The position numbers and the translations under genes were made by a program. Positions 49,274 to 59,177 of a DNA stretch of 64,000 nucleotides are shown here, piece after piece. The DNA comes from Rhizobium sp. (lineage in GTDB: Bacteria > Pseudomonadota > Alphaproteobacteria > Rhizobiales > Rhizobiaceae). The notes under the pieces were generated by a model. The model was not told the origin of the DNA, ran no database searches, and worked only from the letters and a program-made list of their open reading frames with translations. Location: contig JAQGJP010000077.1 of the NCBI GenBank assembly GCA_028290545.1, positions 43,300 through 107,299 of the forward strand, in the 5' to 3' direction. The first letter of the stretch is position 1; every line of letters begins with the position of its first letter.

Positions 49274-50413
49274 TTAACCCGGTCGTTGGATGACGCGTGT
49301 CAGCGTATAAGTCACGAAAATTGCCTGGGTGACGGCCGTGAAGGCAAAAAGCATCTGTGGTCCGAGCCAGCCCATGAAGGCAGCGGCAAGCAGCGGTCCG
49401 ACGACGGCGCCGACGGCCCAGAAGAACAGGATGCCGGCCGAGATCATCGCGAATTGCCCTGGGCCGGCGCGATCGTTGGCATGGGCCGAACACAGCGAAT
49501 AGAGCGGCATCGAGAAGGCGCCGAGCACGAAGACGCCGGCCATATTAGCCCACAGGCTGTCGCCCGCGAACAGGAACAGCAGCAGGCTGGCAACGAAGCC
49601 GCCGCCGGTCGATACCAGGATTGCCGACCGGCGGCCATATGTGTCCGAGAAGTAACCGAGAGGGTATTGCAGAACCGAGCCGGAAATGATGCTGGCGCTC
49701 ATGAAGGCGGCGATCTGACTGGTATCAAAACCCAGGCCAAGGCAGTAGATCGGCCCCAACGCGCGGTAGACGGTGTTGGTGAAGCCGACGGCTATGCAGC
49801 CGGTCGAGGCCAGCGGCGAGATCTGCCAGACGAACCTGATATTGAACTTCATCTTGTCGGGTGGGGCAGGGCTTGACCTATCGGCCAGCGAGATCGGCGT
49901 GATCGACAGCGCGAACACCATCGCCGAAATCCCGAACAGCACGAAACCCAGGCCGCCGAACCACGGCAGGAAAAACTGTGCCAGCGTATTCGACCCGAGA
50001 TCCGCATAGCGATAGACCGACAGGACGCGGGCGCGGATGGAATTGTCCACCTTGGCATTCAGCCAGCTTTCGATCACCCCGAACAGGATTGCCAGGCAGT
50101 ATCCATTGAGCAGCCTCAGCGCCATCCACATCCATGGGTCGACCACAAGACCGGAGAGGATGATCGTCGCCGTGCTGATGGATGCCATCGCCGAGAATGT
50201 GCGGATATGGCCGATCGCCCGGATCAGCGGCGTGATATGCACGCAGCCGATGGCAAAGCCGAGATAGTAGGCGGCGGTGATGAAGCCGATCAGGAGCGTT
50301 GCAAAGCCTTCATGCGATCCGCGCCATGCGATCAGCAGCGATTGCAGGCCATTTGCGAAAAGCAGGAGCGAGGCGGACGCCAGAAGCGGAAAAAGCGGGA
50401 TGAGTTTGCGCAT
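49274..50413 (-). CDS. MFS transporter
   Basis: The 379-residue protein has about twelve hydrophobic segments and MFS loop marks (YLGFAIGC, DTYGRRSAILVSTGGG). It resembles the YcaD/Bcr group of drug or metabolite exporters; the substrate is unknown. The ATG at 50413 begins the first helix (MRKLIPLFPLLASASLLLF). No clear ribosome binding site is seen; a longer frame begins at 50488. Confidence 0.85.
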   Translation of the reverse strand: MRKLIPLFPLLASASLLLFANGLQSLLIAWRGSHEGFATLLIGFITAAYYLGFAIGCVHITPLIRAIGHIRTFSAMASISTATIILSGLVVDPWMWMALRLLNGYCLAILFGVIESWLNAKVDNSIRARVLSVYRYADLGSNTLAQFFLPWFGGLGFVLFGISAMVFALSITPISLADRSSPAPPDKMKFNIRFVWQISPLASTGCIAVGFTNTVYRALGPIYCLGLGFDTSQIAAFMSASIISGSVLQYPLGYFSDTYGRRSAILVSTGGGFVASLLLFLFAGDSLWANMAGVFVLGAFSMPLYSLCSAHANDRAGPGQFAMISAGILFFWAVGAVVGPLLAAAFMGWLGPQMLFAFTAVTQAIFVTYTLTRVIQRPG

Positions 50414-50529
50414 GAACGAATTTCGCAGGAAAGCTGGGGCGTGCCGGAGGTCGGCCCGATTCCCTAGATCTATCGGCAAATCCGGCAAATGTCAGAGCCA
50501 AAAGCGACGCGCTGCCATTTCTCCCGCAA

Positions 50530-51219
50530 TCAGAAGAAATCGAAATGATCGACGGTCAGCTGTGATTTCCTGACATTTTCCAGCGTCAGCTGATCGCCGG
50601 TTTCAAGCGTCAGTGTCACGTCCTTGCCGTCCTTGGTATAGGTCAGGCTGTCATAGAGATAATAGTCCATGTAGATAAGATCGTGGTTTTCACCCTTGAC
50701 GTTGAAGTCGGTCGCGGTGTCGTGATTGGTGCCGGCAGTCAGGGCGAAACTGTCCGAGCCCTCGCCGCCCGTCAGCGTGTCATTGCCCTGGTGTCCATAC
50801 ATGAAATCATCGCCGAGCCTGCCCTTCAGCACATCGTCGCCGTAGAAGCCCCACAGGCTGTCGTCGAATTTGGAGCCTGTGACCTCGTCATTTCCGCTCA
50901 TCAGGCCGTGCATGACGCGGTTCGGCACGTGGTCGAAGCTATAGGCCGTATAGATATCGGCAGCTGAAGCGGCGACGTCCTTGAACGTATAGATCTTGTC
51001 GCCAGCGGCATTGTAGAATTTGGCACTGGTGATCTCGCCATCGGTGACCTTGCCGTCTTCCTTCTCGATGCCGGTGCCTTCAAGCACCATGCGCGCGCCG
51101 CTGTCATCGACGAAAGTCATCTTCTCTTCGGTGGCAGATTTCAGCTTGAAGCTGGTCGTGTCGAACGAACCGAGGTTTTCATGATCGATCAGTTCGTCGG
51201 TATATAGGACCTTGGCCAT
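50530..51219 (-). CDS. Short RTX-type calcium-binding protein, 229 aa
   Basis: The N-terminal ~115 residues are beta-rich and unassigned. A short RTX block around residues 120-165 (GLMSGNDEVTGSKFDD through HQGNDTLTGGEGSDSF) has about four nonapeptide repeats. The C-terminal 50 residues end in VDHFDFF, an acidic-aromatic tail like that of type I secretion substrates. GAGGA is found a few bases before the ATG. No export genes are adjacent. Confidence 0.8.
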   Translation of the reverse strand: MAKVLYTDELIDHENLGSFDTTSFKLKSATEEKMTFVDDSGARMVLEGTGIEKEDGKVTDGEITSAKFYNAAGDKIYTFKDVAASAADIYTAYSFDHVPNRVMHGLMSGNDEVTGSKFDDSLWGFYGDDVLKGRLGDDFMYGHQGNDTLTGGEGSDSFALTAGTNHDTATDFNVKGENHDLIYMDYYLYDSLTYTKDGKDVTLTLETGDQLTLENVRKSQLTVDHFDFF

Positions 51220-51283
51220 TGGAATCCTCTTCATGTGGACAGGATTCCGACTAAACCCCGTCGATTGCGCGAACCTGTATCCC

Positions 51284-52135
51284 TCAGAGGAAGGGCCTGC
51301 CGAGCATTGCCTGGATGAATGTGCCGGCGACGACCAGCAGGCCGGCGATCGCGCCGATCCATATTCCGCGTCCGGCAAATCGCGGCAGGGTGCGATCCAG
51401 AAGCAGGCCAAGGAGCGGCAGGCCTTGCATGATGTGGGTCGCAAAGAAATGCGGAACACGAAGATCGCCGCCGGTGCGCGACCAGCCGACAAGAAACAGT
51501 CCGCCGGCATCGCTGCGCACGCCGCCGACCCAATGGCTGTTGGCCGCCAGTTCGCCGCTTCCCAATATGCCTGCCGTGATCAGCGTCATGACCGCGCCGA
51601 GCATCAGCCCCAACGCGCCGCCGAACCGCAGCCCATCCGCTGCCCGGTCGTTGGCGCGCCGCCAGATCACCCAGCCGATGACGAAGCAGCCGATCACGAT
51701 GGTGACCGCGCCGATGCCCATGGCATTGTAGAGATAGGCCTCCAACGGCGTGCTGGTATTGAAATGCGAGGCACGTCCACGCGCCGCCTGGATGACGATA
51801 TAGGTGATTTCCAGCGTTCCCATCAGGGCGATCGCCAATGCCGACCAGCGTACTGCCCGGCCTTGCCGCGCCTCGGGGGCAATGAGCGGCAGCAGCCAGA
51901 TCAGCGTCGCGCTCATTATCATCAGCGACAACTCGAATTTGATCGGCTTGGACCAGACGCTGACGCCGTCCAGAAGTCGATCGTCAAGTCCGTGGGAAAT
52001 CAGGCTCGGGATGAGGAATGCGATCTGTACTCCGAGCGCCAGGATCAGCGTATTCATTGCGGTACGCTGCGTGGTCGGGACATTGGAACGCGTGTGAAAA
52101 GCGGCGACGGGATAGGTCGAAACGATCTCGGACAT
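51284..52135 (-). CDS. Polytopic membrane protein of unknown function, 283 aa
   Basis: About seven or eight hydrophobic helices, a polar N-terminal tail of ~25 residues and conserved-looking charged positions inside helices (DGVSVWSKPIKFELS, HFFATHIMQGLPLLG) are seen. It looks like a small redox or heme membrane protein but no family is recognised. It follows the ABA4-like gene by 4 bp in the same direction and is likely part of the TetR-controlled unit. Confidence 0.75.
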   Translation of the reverse strand: MSEIVSTYPVAAFHTRSNVPTTQRTAMNTLILALGVQIAFLIPSLISHGLDDRLLDGVSVWSKPIKFELSLMIMSATLIWLLPLIAPEARQGRAVRWSALAIALMGTLEITYIVIQAARGRASHFNTSTPLEAYLYNAMGIGAVTIVIGCFVIGWVIWRRANDRAADGLRFGGALGLMLGAVMTLITAGILGSGELAANSHWVGGVRSDAGGLFLVGWSRTGGDLRVPHFFATHIMQGLPLLGLLLDRTLPRFAGRGIWIGAIAGLLVVAGTFIQAMLGRPFL

Positions 52136-52139
52136 AGTA

Positions 52140-52574
52140 TCATTCTCCGGTTCTGAAGAGCAGGCGGGGCTGGATCGCGCGGCAGACGAGAAAGAGGAGC
52201 AGGCCGATCGGCCCGAACATGAAGGTCGCCACCAGGAGCGGCGCCTGCAGGATGCGGCTCATGCCGGTCCGGTCCGCTTCGGAGGCGATCCACATGCCGA
52301 CGAACAGGTCGAAGGCGAGATAGTGGATCCAGCCGGCGAGCAGGCCCGCGTCCGACAGGAACAAGGCCCGAACCTCGCCGATCGAGCCGAAGCCGCCGCC
52401 CTCGATCCGGAAGAAGAACAGCATGATCAGCACGGTGTAGCCTGTAGACAGCCCGCCGATCAGCCCATAGCGCAATCCGCCCGTTATCAGCGGGTGACGT
52501 GGAAGCAGGATGAGGCAGGCCCAGCCGAACAGGGCCGCCGTGCTGGCGAGAGAGAAAAGTTGCGCAAATGACAT
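52140..52574 (-). CDS. ABA4-like membrane protein
   Basis: The 144-residue protein has four hydrophobic segments and the ABA4-like/DUF4281 pattern: ALFLSDAGLLAGWIHYLAFDLFVGMWIASEADR. In plants ABA4 acts in neoxanthin formation; the bacterial role is unknown. It is the first gene of a two-gene unit divergent from the TetR regulator, across 103 bp with two similar palindromes. Confidence 0.82.
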   Translation of the reverse strand: MSFAQLFSLASTAALFGWACLILLPRHPLITGGLRYGLIGGLSTGYTVLIMLFFFRIEGGGFGSIGEVRALFLSDAGLLAGWIHYLAFDLFVGMWIASEADRTGMSRILQAPLLVATFMFGPIGLLLFLVCRAIQPRLLFRTGE

Positions 52575-52585
52575 GCCAATCTCCT

Positions 52586-52605
52586 AACTTGCCAGTGTCA
52601 AGATT
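52586..52605. promoter_or_regulatory. Candidate TetR operator, copy 1
   Basis: AACTTGCCAGTGTCAAGATT is an imperfect palindrome around a central G (ACTTGcCA / TGtCAAGaT). It shares TGTCAAGATT with copy 2, 25 bases away, in the divergent region between the ABA4-like and TetR genes. Confidence 0.65.
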
Positions 52606-52619
52606 AAAGATGCCGCGTT

Positions 52620-52638
52620 ATCTTGGCATTGTCAAGAT
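52620..52638. promoter_or_regulatory. Candidate TetR operator, copy 2
   Basis: ATCTTGGCATTGTCAAGAT is a palindrome with 8 of 9 positions matching around a central T. It is about 40 bases upstream of the TetR start, where it would also permit autoregulation. Confidence 0.7.
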
Positions 52639-52677
52639 TGTTTTGACAGGTGGGTGTCGTGGGCGCTATTGAGAGGC

Positions 52678-53280
52678 ATGACGCAGAAGAAAGCCTATCA
52701 TCATGGCGACCTCCGGCAGGCCTTGCTGCAGACCGCCCTGGACATGATCGAGGAGACCGGCCTGGAAGGTCTTTCGCTCCGCAAGATCGCCGCGCGCGTG
52801 GGTGTTTCACACGCCGCACCCGAGCATCATTTCCCCAGTCTTCGCCATCTGATGAATGCGATGGCAGGCGAAGGCTTCGTCATTTTCACCCGCTCGATAA
52901 CCGACGAACGGCGCAGTTCGTCCAGCGATCCCGCCGAACAGATCCGCGCCGCCTCGCGCGGCTATCTGAATTATGCCCGTGCGCATCCGGCGCTGTTTCG
53001 CCTGATGTTCAATGCCGGCCTGCTGGACTGGTCGGATGACGACCTGCGGGAAAAGGCTGGGAAGGCTTACGATCAGTTGCGGGAGATCTGCGCGCCCGCA
53101 GCCGATTTCCGCGGTTTGAAGACGGAAGCGGAGCGGGCTTCGCTCGAACAACTCGTCTGGTCGCAGATCCACGGCCAGGCGCATCTGATGATCGACCAGA
53201 AATTGCCGGATCCGGACGGCGGCGAGTGCCCGCCGGTCTGCCAGCCTCTCGATATCGCAGGCCTTCTGTTTCATCGCTGA
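52678..53280 (+). CDS. TetR/AcrR-family transcriptional regulator
   Basis: The 200-residue protein has an N-terminal HTH (ALDMIEETGLEGLSLRKIAARVGVSHAAPEHHFPSLRHLMNAM) typical of TetR, with the F-H-H-F-type end of helix 3. The C-terminal domain (LNYARAHPALFRLMFNAGL) is of the WHG type. It is divergent from the ABA4-like operon, and two similar palindromes between them are the probable operators. The ligand is unknown. Confidence 0.9.
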   Translation: MTQKKAYHHGDLRQALLQTALDMIEETGLEGLSLRKIAARVGVSHAAPEHHFPSLRHLMNAMAGEGFVIFTRSITDERRSSSSDPAEQIRAASRGYLNYARAHPALFRLMFNAGLLDWSDDDLREKAGKAYDQLREICAPAADFRGLKTEAERASLEQLVWSQIHGQAHLMIDQKLPDPDGGECPPVCQPLDIAGLLFHR

Positions 53281-53429
53281 GGCCATCGCGTGCGGGCATT
53301 TCGGCCCGTCGTCAGACCCTTCCGCCTTGACAAATCGGGCACATCATGCGCTTGTCCCGCCGAATTTGAATTGGCCGGGAATCTGCGGATTTGCCCGGCT
53401 CCAAGACATAAAGATTGCAGGATACTCCC

Positions 53430-55220
53430 ATGCACCGCTACCGCAGCCATACTTGCGCCGCCCTCACGAAATCCGACGTCGGCTCCACCGTTCGCCTCTC
53501 CGGCTGGGTGCACCGCGTCCGCGATCATGGCGGCCTGCTGTTCATCGATCTGCGCGACCATTACGGCATGACCCAGGTGGTGGTCGATCCCGATTCCCCG
53601 GCATTCGCGGCGGCTGAAAAAGTGCGCGGCGAATGGGTGATCCGCATCGACGGCGCCGTCAAGGCCCGCTCCTTGGAGACCATCAACAAGCATATGGCGA
53701 CCGGCGAGATCGAGCTCTATGCTCAGGAGATCGAAGTGCTCTCCGCCGCCAAGGAACTGCCGCTGCCGGTGTTCGGCGAGCCGGATTATCCGGAAGATAT
53801 CCGCCTCAAGTACCGTTTCCTCGACCTGCGCCGCGAGACGCTGCACAGGAACATCGTCAAGCGCACGCAGGTGATCGCTGCCATGCGCCGCCGCATGCAC
53901 GACACCGGCTTTACCGAATATTCGACCCCGATCCTGACGGCCTCTTCGCCGGAAGGCGCGCGGGACTTCCTGGTGCCGAGCCGCATCCATCCCGGTACGT
54001 TCTTCGCGCTGCCGCAGGCGCCCCAGCAGTACAAGCAATTGCTGATGGTGGCAGGCTTCGACCGCTATTTCCAGATCGCACCCTGTTTCCGCGACGAAGA
54101 CCCGCGCGCTGACCGCCTGCCGGGCGAATTCTACCAGCTCGACCTCGAAATGAGCTTCGTGACCCAGGAAGACGTCTGGAACACGATGGAGCCGGTGATG
54201 CGCGGCATTTTCGAGGAATTCGCCGAGGGTAAGCCGGTCACCAAAGAGTTTCCGCGTATCCCCTATGACGAGGCGATCCGCAAATACGGCTCCGACAAGC
54301 CGGACCTTCGCAACCCGATCGAAATGCAGAACGTCACCGAGCATTTCGCCGGCTCCGGCTTCAAGGTGTTCGCGGGCATGATCGCGTCGAACCCGAAGGT
54401 TGAGGTCTGGGCGATCCCGGCCAGGACCGGCGGCAGCCGCGCGTTCTGCGACCGCATGAACGCCTGGGCACAGAGCCTCGGACAGCCGGGCCTCGGCTAT
54501 ATCTTCTGGAAGGAAGAGGACGGCAAGACGGCGGGCTCCGGCCCGCTCGCCAAGAACATCGGCGAGGAGCGCACCGATGCGGTCCGCACGCAACTGGGTC
54601 TGGAAGCCGGCGATGCCTGCTTCTTCGTGGCCGGCGAGCCGTCGAAATTCTACAAATTCGCCGGCGAGGCACGCACCAAGGCCGGCGAAGACCTCAACCT
54701 TGTCGACCGCGACCGGTTCGAGCTCTGCTGGATCATCGATTTCCCGTTCTACGAATGGCTGGAAGACGAAAAGAAGATCGATTTCGCCCACAACCCGTTC
54801 TCGATGCCGCAGGGCGGACTCGAAGGGTTGAACGGCCCCGATCCGCTGTCGCTCAAGGCCTATCAGTATGACATGGTCTGCAACGGCTTTGAAATCGCAT
54901 CCGGCTCGATCCGTAACCAGCTTCCCGAAGTCATGGTCAAGGCGTTCGAGCTGACCGGCAAGAGCAAGGAAGAAGTGGAGGAGCAGTTCGGTGGTCTCTA
55001 CCGCGCCTTCCAGTATGGCGCACCGCCGCATGGCGGCATGGCGGCCGGGGTCGATCGCGTCATCATGCTGCTGGTCGGCGCCAAGAACCTGCGCGAGATC
55101 TCGCTGTTCCCGATGAACCAGCAGGCGCAGGACCTGTTGATGAACGCGCCCGCTCCGGCAGCGCCGAAGCAACTGATGGAACTGTCGCTGCGGGTCATCC
55201 CGCCGATCAAGAAGGACTGA
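53430..55220 (+). CDS. aspS: Aspartyl-tRNA synthetase, probably non-discriminating
   Basis: The 596-residue class II enzyme has an N-terminal anticodon-binding OB fold ([20 protein letters not shown]), motif 2 ([25 protein letters not shown]), the GAD insertion domain (residues ~280-420) and motif 3 ([14 protein letters not shown]). His33 in RDHGG matches the His found in non-discriminating AspRSs, where E. coli has Leu. It would charge tRNA-Asp and also tRNA-Asn, to be amidated by GatCAB. The ATG at 53430 is the family start. Confidence 0.96.
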   Translation: MHRYRSHTCAALTKSDVGSTVRLSGWVHRVRDHGGLLFIDLRDHYGMTQVVVDPDSPAFAAAEKVRGEWVIRIDGAVKARSLETINKHMATGEIELYAQEIEVLSAAKELPLPVFGEPDYPEDIRLKYRFLDLRRETLHRNIVKRTQVIAAMRRRMHDTGFTEYSTPILTASSPEGARDFLVPSRIHPGTFFALPQAPQQYKQLLMVAGFDRYFQIAPCFRDEDPRADRLPGEFYQLDLEMSFVTQEDVWNTMEPVMRGIFEEFAEGKPVTKEFPRIPYDEAIRKYGSDKPDLRNPIEMQNVTEHFAGSGFKVFAGMIASNPKVEVWAIPARTGGSRAFCDRMNAWAQSLGQPGLGYIFWKEEDGKTAGSGPLAKNIGEERTDAVRTQLGLEAGDACFFVAGEPSKFYKFAGEARTKAGEDLNLVDRDRFELCWIIDFPFYEWLEDEKKIDFAHNPFSMPQGGLEGLNGPDPLSLKAYQYDMVCNGFEIASGSIRNQLPEVMVKAFELTGKSKEEVEEQFGGLYRAFQYGAPPHGGMAAGVDRVIMLLVGAKNLREISLFPMNQQAQDLLMNAPAPAAPKQLMELSLRVIPPIKKD

Positions 55221-55708
55221 TGTTCTTGTTGGCGGCGGCTATCGAGCGCGTGAAGTCGGCCTTCACGCGCGTCTTGGCGGCCGCCGTCGCTGCTGCACTT
55301 GCCTACTGGCTGGCAAGGATGCTGCTCGGCCAGCAGCAGCCGATCTTTGCGGCGATCACAGCGATCATCTGCCTGGCACCGGGCATACCCAGTCATTTCA
55401 AGCAATGTATCAACCTGCTCGTCGGCGTTTCCATCGGCATCGTCGTCGGCGAACTGGTCTTCCTGATACCGTATGAACTCGGCGAGATCGCCTTTGCGAT
55501 CGCCACCCTGGTGGCCATGCTGTTCGCCTCGTCGCCGGGCATGGCGCCGGTCGTGCCGATCCAGGCGGGTGCCTCGGCCTTGCTCGTCGTGCTGATGGGC
55601 CCGCAGTATGCCGGCCTGATCCGCTTTCTCGATGTCCTGATCGGCGTCACCACGGGGCTGGTCTTCGCCGTGGTGTTCTTCCGCGCCCGGCTGAATTTCC
55701 GGGATTGA
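55220..55708 (+). CDS. FUSC-like membrane protein
   Basis: The 162-residue protein has about four to six hydrophobic segments. LLGQQQPIFAAITAIICLAPG and HFKQCINLLVGVSIGIVVGELVF are typical of the N-terminal half of FUSC/aromatic-acid exporter proteins. It is a half-size version; function unknown. Its ATG overlaps the aspS stop by one base (TGATG), so translation is coupled. Confidence 0.82.
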   Translation: MFLLAAAIERVKSAFTRVLAAAVAAALAYWLARMLLGQQQPIFAAITAIICLAPGIPSHFKQCINLLVGVSIGIVVGELVFLIPYELGEIAFAIATLVAMLFASSPGMAPVVPIQAGASALLVVLMGPQYAGLIRFLDVLIGVTTGLVFAVVFFRARLNFRD

Positions 55709-55730
55709 TCGATGCGTCGCCTGAAAGGCT

Positions 55731-56879
55731 CTAATGGATGGACAGCGCCGATAGCCTTGCCAGCAGTTCCACCAGCTGGCTCTGCCGCGAAATATCGAAC
55801 TTCGAGAAAATCCGCTTGAGATGATTGCGGACGGTGCCGACCGACAGGCCCAGCATTTCGGCCGCAATCTCGGGGCCGACGCCGGTGCCGAGAATGGCGG
55901 CGATCCTGGCTTCCGTCGGCGTCAGGCCGATCAGCCTCAGGGCTTCGGTACTGGTGGGCGGTGACGACTTGTCCGGATCGACGATCAGCACCAGCGCACC
56001 GGCATTGGCGCGCAGCAGCCCGCTGGCCACGCCGGTATCCGTCGGCCGCAGCGGGATGGCCTGGACCAGCAGTGGACGCTGGCCCGGTGCCCGCGCCAGT
56101 GTAATCGGCGTCAGCCTCGGGGCCGCGCCAGTCGGCCAGATCGTCTGTTGCAAAAGCAGATCGAGCGCGCGCTGGCCCTCGGTGGTGGCGGCCACCAGAC
56201 GGCCGTTCTGCACCGAGAGCCCCCGGCCTGAAAGCGCGTTGGCCGCGCGGTTGGCATGCACGGTCCTGCCGAACGGATTGACGATCACCACCGCATGCGC
56301 CTGCTGGTCCAGCAGTCCTTCGAGCGCTGCCGAGGCCGGGTTTGCGAGATCGAGCTTGCGGTAGATCTGCAGTGCCCGGACTGCGTGGCCCGATAGAATC
56401 TCGAAAGCGCGCATCTGCTCGGCGCTCGGCACGCCGGCCTTCAGGGAATAGGGCGAGGAGAATATGTAGCGCGCCGAGCGGTGCAGGCCCGTGGTCGAGC
56501 GGATGACCGAAAGACACAGGTCGTAGCGCGCCGCGTAATCGCGGAAATAGGGGTCGGTGCTGATCGTGTCCTTCGACAGGATTTCTCCATCCCAGAAACA
56601 GCGGTCATAAATCGGGTTGCGCCGGGAATAGGCGATGCGCGGGCAGCGGTCGAGCCAGCCGGTGAGATATTCCGCCGCCGCCTCGGCGATCGCGCCGCTG
56701 ATATAGGTCAGCGCCGTCTCGTCGGGATCGTGGGGGAAAAGCGTGATTCCCATGCCGCCGCAGACTTCGGCGACATGATCGAAGGCCGAGGGCAACATGT
56801 CCGGATTGATCGCGGCGTCATAGAGCCTGCCGATGGCGGCGTGAATGCGGGATTCGGGAATAGCGGCGACGATGCTCAT
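55731..56879 (-). CDS. LuxR-type regulator, copy 1
   Basis: The 382-residue protein has an N-terminal sensor-like part (~200 residues), a PAS-like middle (VVIVNPFGRTVHANRAANAL) and a C-terminal LuxR HTH (LTPTEARIAAILGTGVGPEIAAEMLGLSVGTVRNHLKRIFSKF). It lacks an N-acylhomoserine-lactone-binding domain and an adjacent luxI, so it responds to something else. It is divergent from an RTX/beta-strand surface protein gene (57084-59000) across 204 bp. Its partner pair lies at 59178-62685. Confidence 0.88.
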   Translation of the reverse strand: MSIVAAIPESRIHAAIGRLYDAAINPDMLPSAFDHVAEVCGGMGITLFPHDPDETALTYISGAIAEAAAEYLTGWLDRCPRIAYSRRNPIYDRCFWDGEILSKDTISTDPYFRDYAARYDLCLSVIRSTTGLHRSARYIFSSPYSLKAGVPSAEQMRAFEILSGHAVRALQIYRKLDLANPASAALEGLLDQQAHAVVIVNPFGRTVHANRAANALSGRGLSVQNGRLVAATTEGQRALDLLLQQTIWPTGAAPRLTPITLARAPGQRPLLVQAIPLRPTDTGVASGLLRANAGALVLIVDPDKSSPPTSTEALRLIGLTPTEARIAAILGTGVGPEIAAEMLGLSVGTVRNHLKRIFSKFDISRQSQLVELLARLSALSIH

Positions 56880-57083
56880 CAGTGCGCAGCCCTCACGAGA
56901 GTGGAGTTCGCAGACATGGCCGATTCCCCCTTGCGCCGCAGGCAGTGATGTTAATCAGGACGATTGACGAGCGTCTTCTATTCTCTGGGATTGCAGCCTT
57001 TATTTCAACACCCGTCCCATTTGGGTCAATCGGAGATAGGGACGTGGCGTTATAGGCCTGATCTTTGGGCCATGGAGATATCA

Positions 57084-59000
57084 ATGCCTGCAAAAAAGCA
57101 CACCTTGTCAATTCACCCGGACGACATCGATGGTTCGAGTGGTGCCGATAGCTTCATCGCACAGCTCGCCGATGCCGGTGGAGAGCCGACCGCGACGCTC
57201 AGCAGTCTCGACAAACTCGATGGGCGTGGCGGCAGGGACAGGATCGTCGCCGCACTGGAAACGATCATGGTCGCTCCGGTCATGAAGAACATCGAGCTGG
57301 GCCGCTTCACGCATCCGTCGACCGCGGAAACGACGCTTGATCTCGCCAAGGCCCGCCAGATGACAAGCCTGCAATTCAGCCAGATCAATTCCGACCTCTC
57401 CATCACGCATGCCGCCGGCGTTTCATCGGTGTCGTTCATGGGCTACAGCGACCATGAAGCGCTCCTAAGCGGGCTGGATGCGGCAAAGGTCGCGCGCGAG
57501 CAGTTGAATTTCACCGCCTGCAACAATCTCACCGTCAATATCGACCCGCTCGGCACCAAGCCGCTGAAAGTACTGGATGTCACTCTCAGTGATAGCCAGG
57601 TCTGGCTCTACGGCGAGGTTGCAACTGCGACGATCAGGGTTCATTCCGACGGCGTGGAGGCCAATACATTGGGCCTCTATCCGTCCGGCGGCCTCGGCAA
57701 TACCCACAGGCTGACAGTCAGCGGCACGGCTGACATCGATTTGGCCATGATGGTCAGCTACGACAATCTGCACACCTATGATGCCTCCAAAGCCTCCGGC
57801 GCCGTGACCGTCGCAATCGGCGGAGAAGAGTTGCAGACCGTCAAGGGAAGCCGTGGTGATGACGATATGCATCTCGGCGCGCTTGGCGGAACACAGGCGC
57901 ATAAGACCCAAGTCCTGCTCGGCGATGGGGATGATGTCGTCCACCTGAACGGGGCGTTTCTTGACGGCAGGAAGCATGCGATATTCGCGGGCGACGGCGA
58001 GAACACTGTATTGGTGTATGGCGCCATCAAGCATTCGCTTGGCCTGTTCCACCAGTTCGAGCGAATCTATATCACCGACGCCGCCGGGTCCTACGATTTG
58101 AAGGGCAGCGGAGTGATGGATGTCAGGCTGTTCGGAACGCCTGACGATATAACGCTCGACCACGTGAACTCCGGTTCAAACATCACGCTGGCCAAGGATC
58201 AGACCGCGCCGCTGGAAGTCAATGTTACCAACGCCATGGCTTCGACTGACGACCAGCTCTACATGAGCCTGATAGGCCCCACCACATTTGGCACTTTCAC
58301 GGAGGGACTGTCGGCGCCCGGGCTTTCCAATCTCTCGGTCTATGGCCAGAACGGGCTGTCCATCTTCATGCTCGATGGTGTCGGCTCTCAATCCGATCCG
58401 TTGCAATTAATGATCGGCGGCAGTTCGGAAGTCGATGCTGCCGCGACCAAAGGCTCCACAAACTTCATCTCGAAAATCACCATTACCAACGTCGTCGGCG
58501 CCAATATCAGCGGCCTCGAATGGAGCGAACAGGCTTTTGTGGATACCGGTGCGACGATCATTGGCGGGGCGGGCAATGATGTGCTGGCGGGCGGCGCCGG
58601 TGGGGATATCATCAGCACCGGCGCCGGCGACAACGAGATCTACGGTTCGGGCGGAGTCGATGCGATCAATCTGACCCTCAACAGCGGGCTCGACGTAATC
58701 ATCTTCGACCACGAGTCGGAGTCATCCTACGGGGCGGGCGACATGGTCGCCGGTTTCGGCAGTTTCGATGCGATCGACATAGGCGGCGCGGTCGACAGCG
58801 TCACGTTCATGGGCAATGTGACGTCGCTGTCCGGCGGGCTAGCGACGCTTTCCGAGAGTCAGACCCGGGCATTCTACGAAACTGCGACACAAGCGCTCTA
58901 TGTCGATGTCAATCACGATGGAATACTCGATGCCGCGCATGACATGGAGGTGACGCTGGTGGGCGTCTCGTCGATCAGCGGTTTCAACCTCGTCGTCTGA
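57084..59000 (+). CDS. RTX/beta-strand surface protein, copy 1
   Basis: The 638-residue acidic protein starts MPAKKHTLSIHPDDI. A leucine-poor beta-strand repeat region covers residues ~70-470. A short RTX block at about 490-525 (GGAGNDVLAGGAGGDIIS) follows. The C-terminal part includes LYVDVNHDGILDAAHDMEV. It shares blocks with the 60439-62685 product, for example APVMKNIE-x-G-x-FTH, QMTS and LSGLDA-x-K. It is probably a secreted S-layer-like or adhesin protein. The ATG at 57084 has GGAG seven bases upstream and is preferred to 57072. Confidence 0.8.
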   Translation: MPAKKHTLSIHPDDIDGSSGADSFIAQLADAGGEPTATLSSLDKLDGRGGRDRIVAALETIMVAPVMKNIELGRFTHPSTAETTLDLAKARQMTSLQFSQINSDLSITHAAGVSSVSFMGYSDHEALLSGLDAAKVAREQLNFTACNNLTVNIDPLGTKPLKVLDVTLSDSQVWLYGEVATATIRVHSDGVEANTLGLYPSGGLGNTHRLTVSGTADIDLAMMVSYDNLHTYDASKASGAVTVAIGGEELQTVKGSRGDDDMHLGALGGTQAHKTQVLLGDGDDVVHLNGAFLDGRKHAIFAGDGENTVLVYGAIKHSLGLFHQFERIYITDAAGSYDLKGSGVMDVRLFGTPDDITLDHVNSGSNITLAKDQTAPLEVNVTNAMASTDDQLYMSLIGPTTFGTFTEGLSAPGLSNLSVYGQNGLSIFMLDGVGSQSDPLQLMIGGSSEVDAAATKGSTNFISKITITNVVGANISGLEWSEQAFVDTGATIIGGAGNDVLAGGAGGDIISTGAGDNEIYGSGGVDAINLTLNSGLDVIIFDHESESSYGAGDMVAGFGSFDAIDIGGAVDSVTFMGNVTSLSGGLATLSESQTRAFYETATQALYVDVNHDGILDAAHDMEVTLVGVSSISGFNLVV

Positions 59001-59177
59001 GTGCCTGCGGCACCTCCACATTTCGATCACAGATCATATGCATGGCCGCCAGGCGCATCCTCCCGGTGCACCTGTCGGCCATCGCGTTTATCCGATAGTC
59101 CGAAATTCGAATTGCTCAACTGATCCGTTATTGCAACAAGCATCATCTGCAATAAATCTTTTCAGAAAGAGCGGCCC

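Noticed and set aside
53271..55172. 633-codon open frame antisense to aspS
   Set aside because: Shadow of aspS; no domain, no ribosome binding site.
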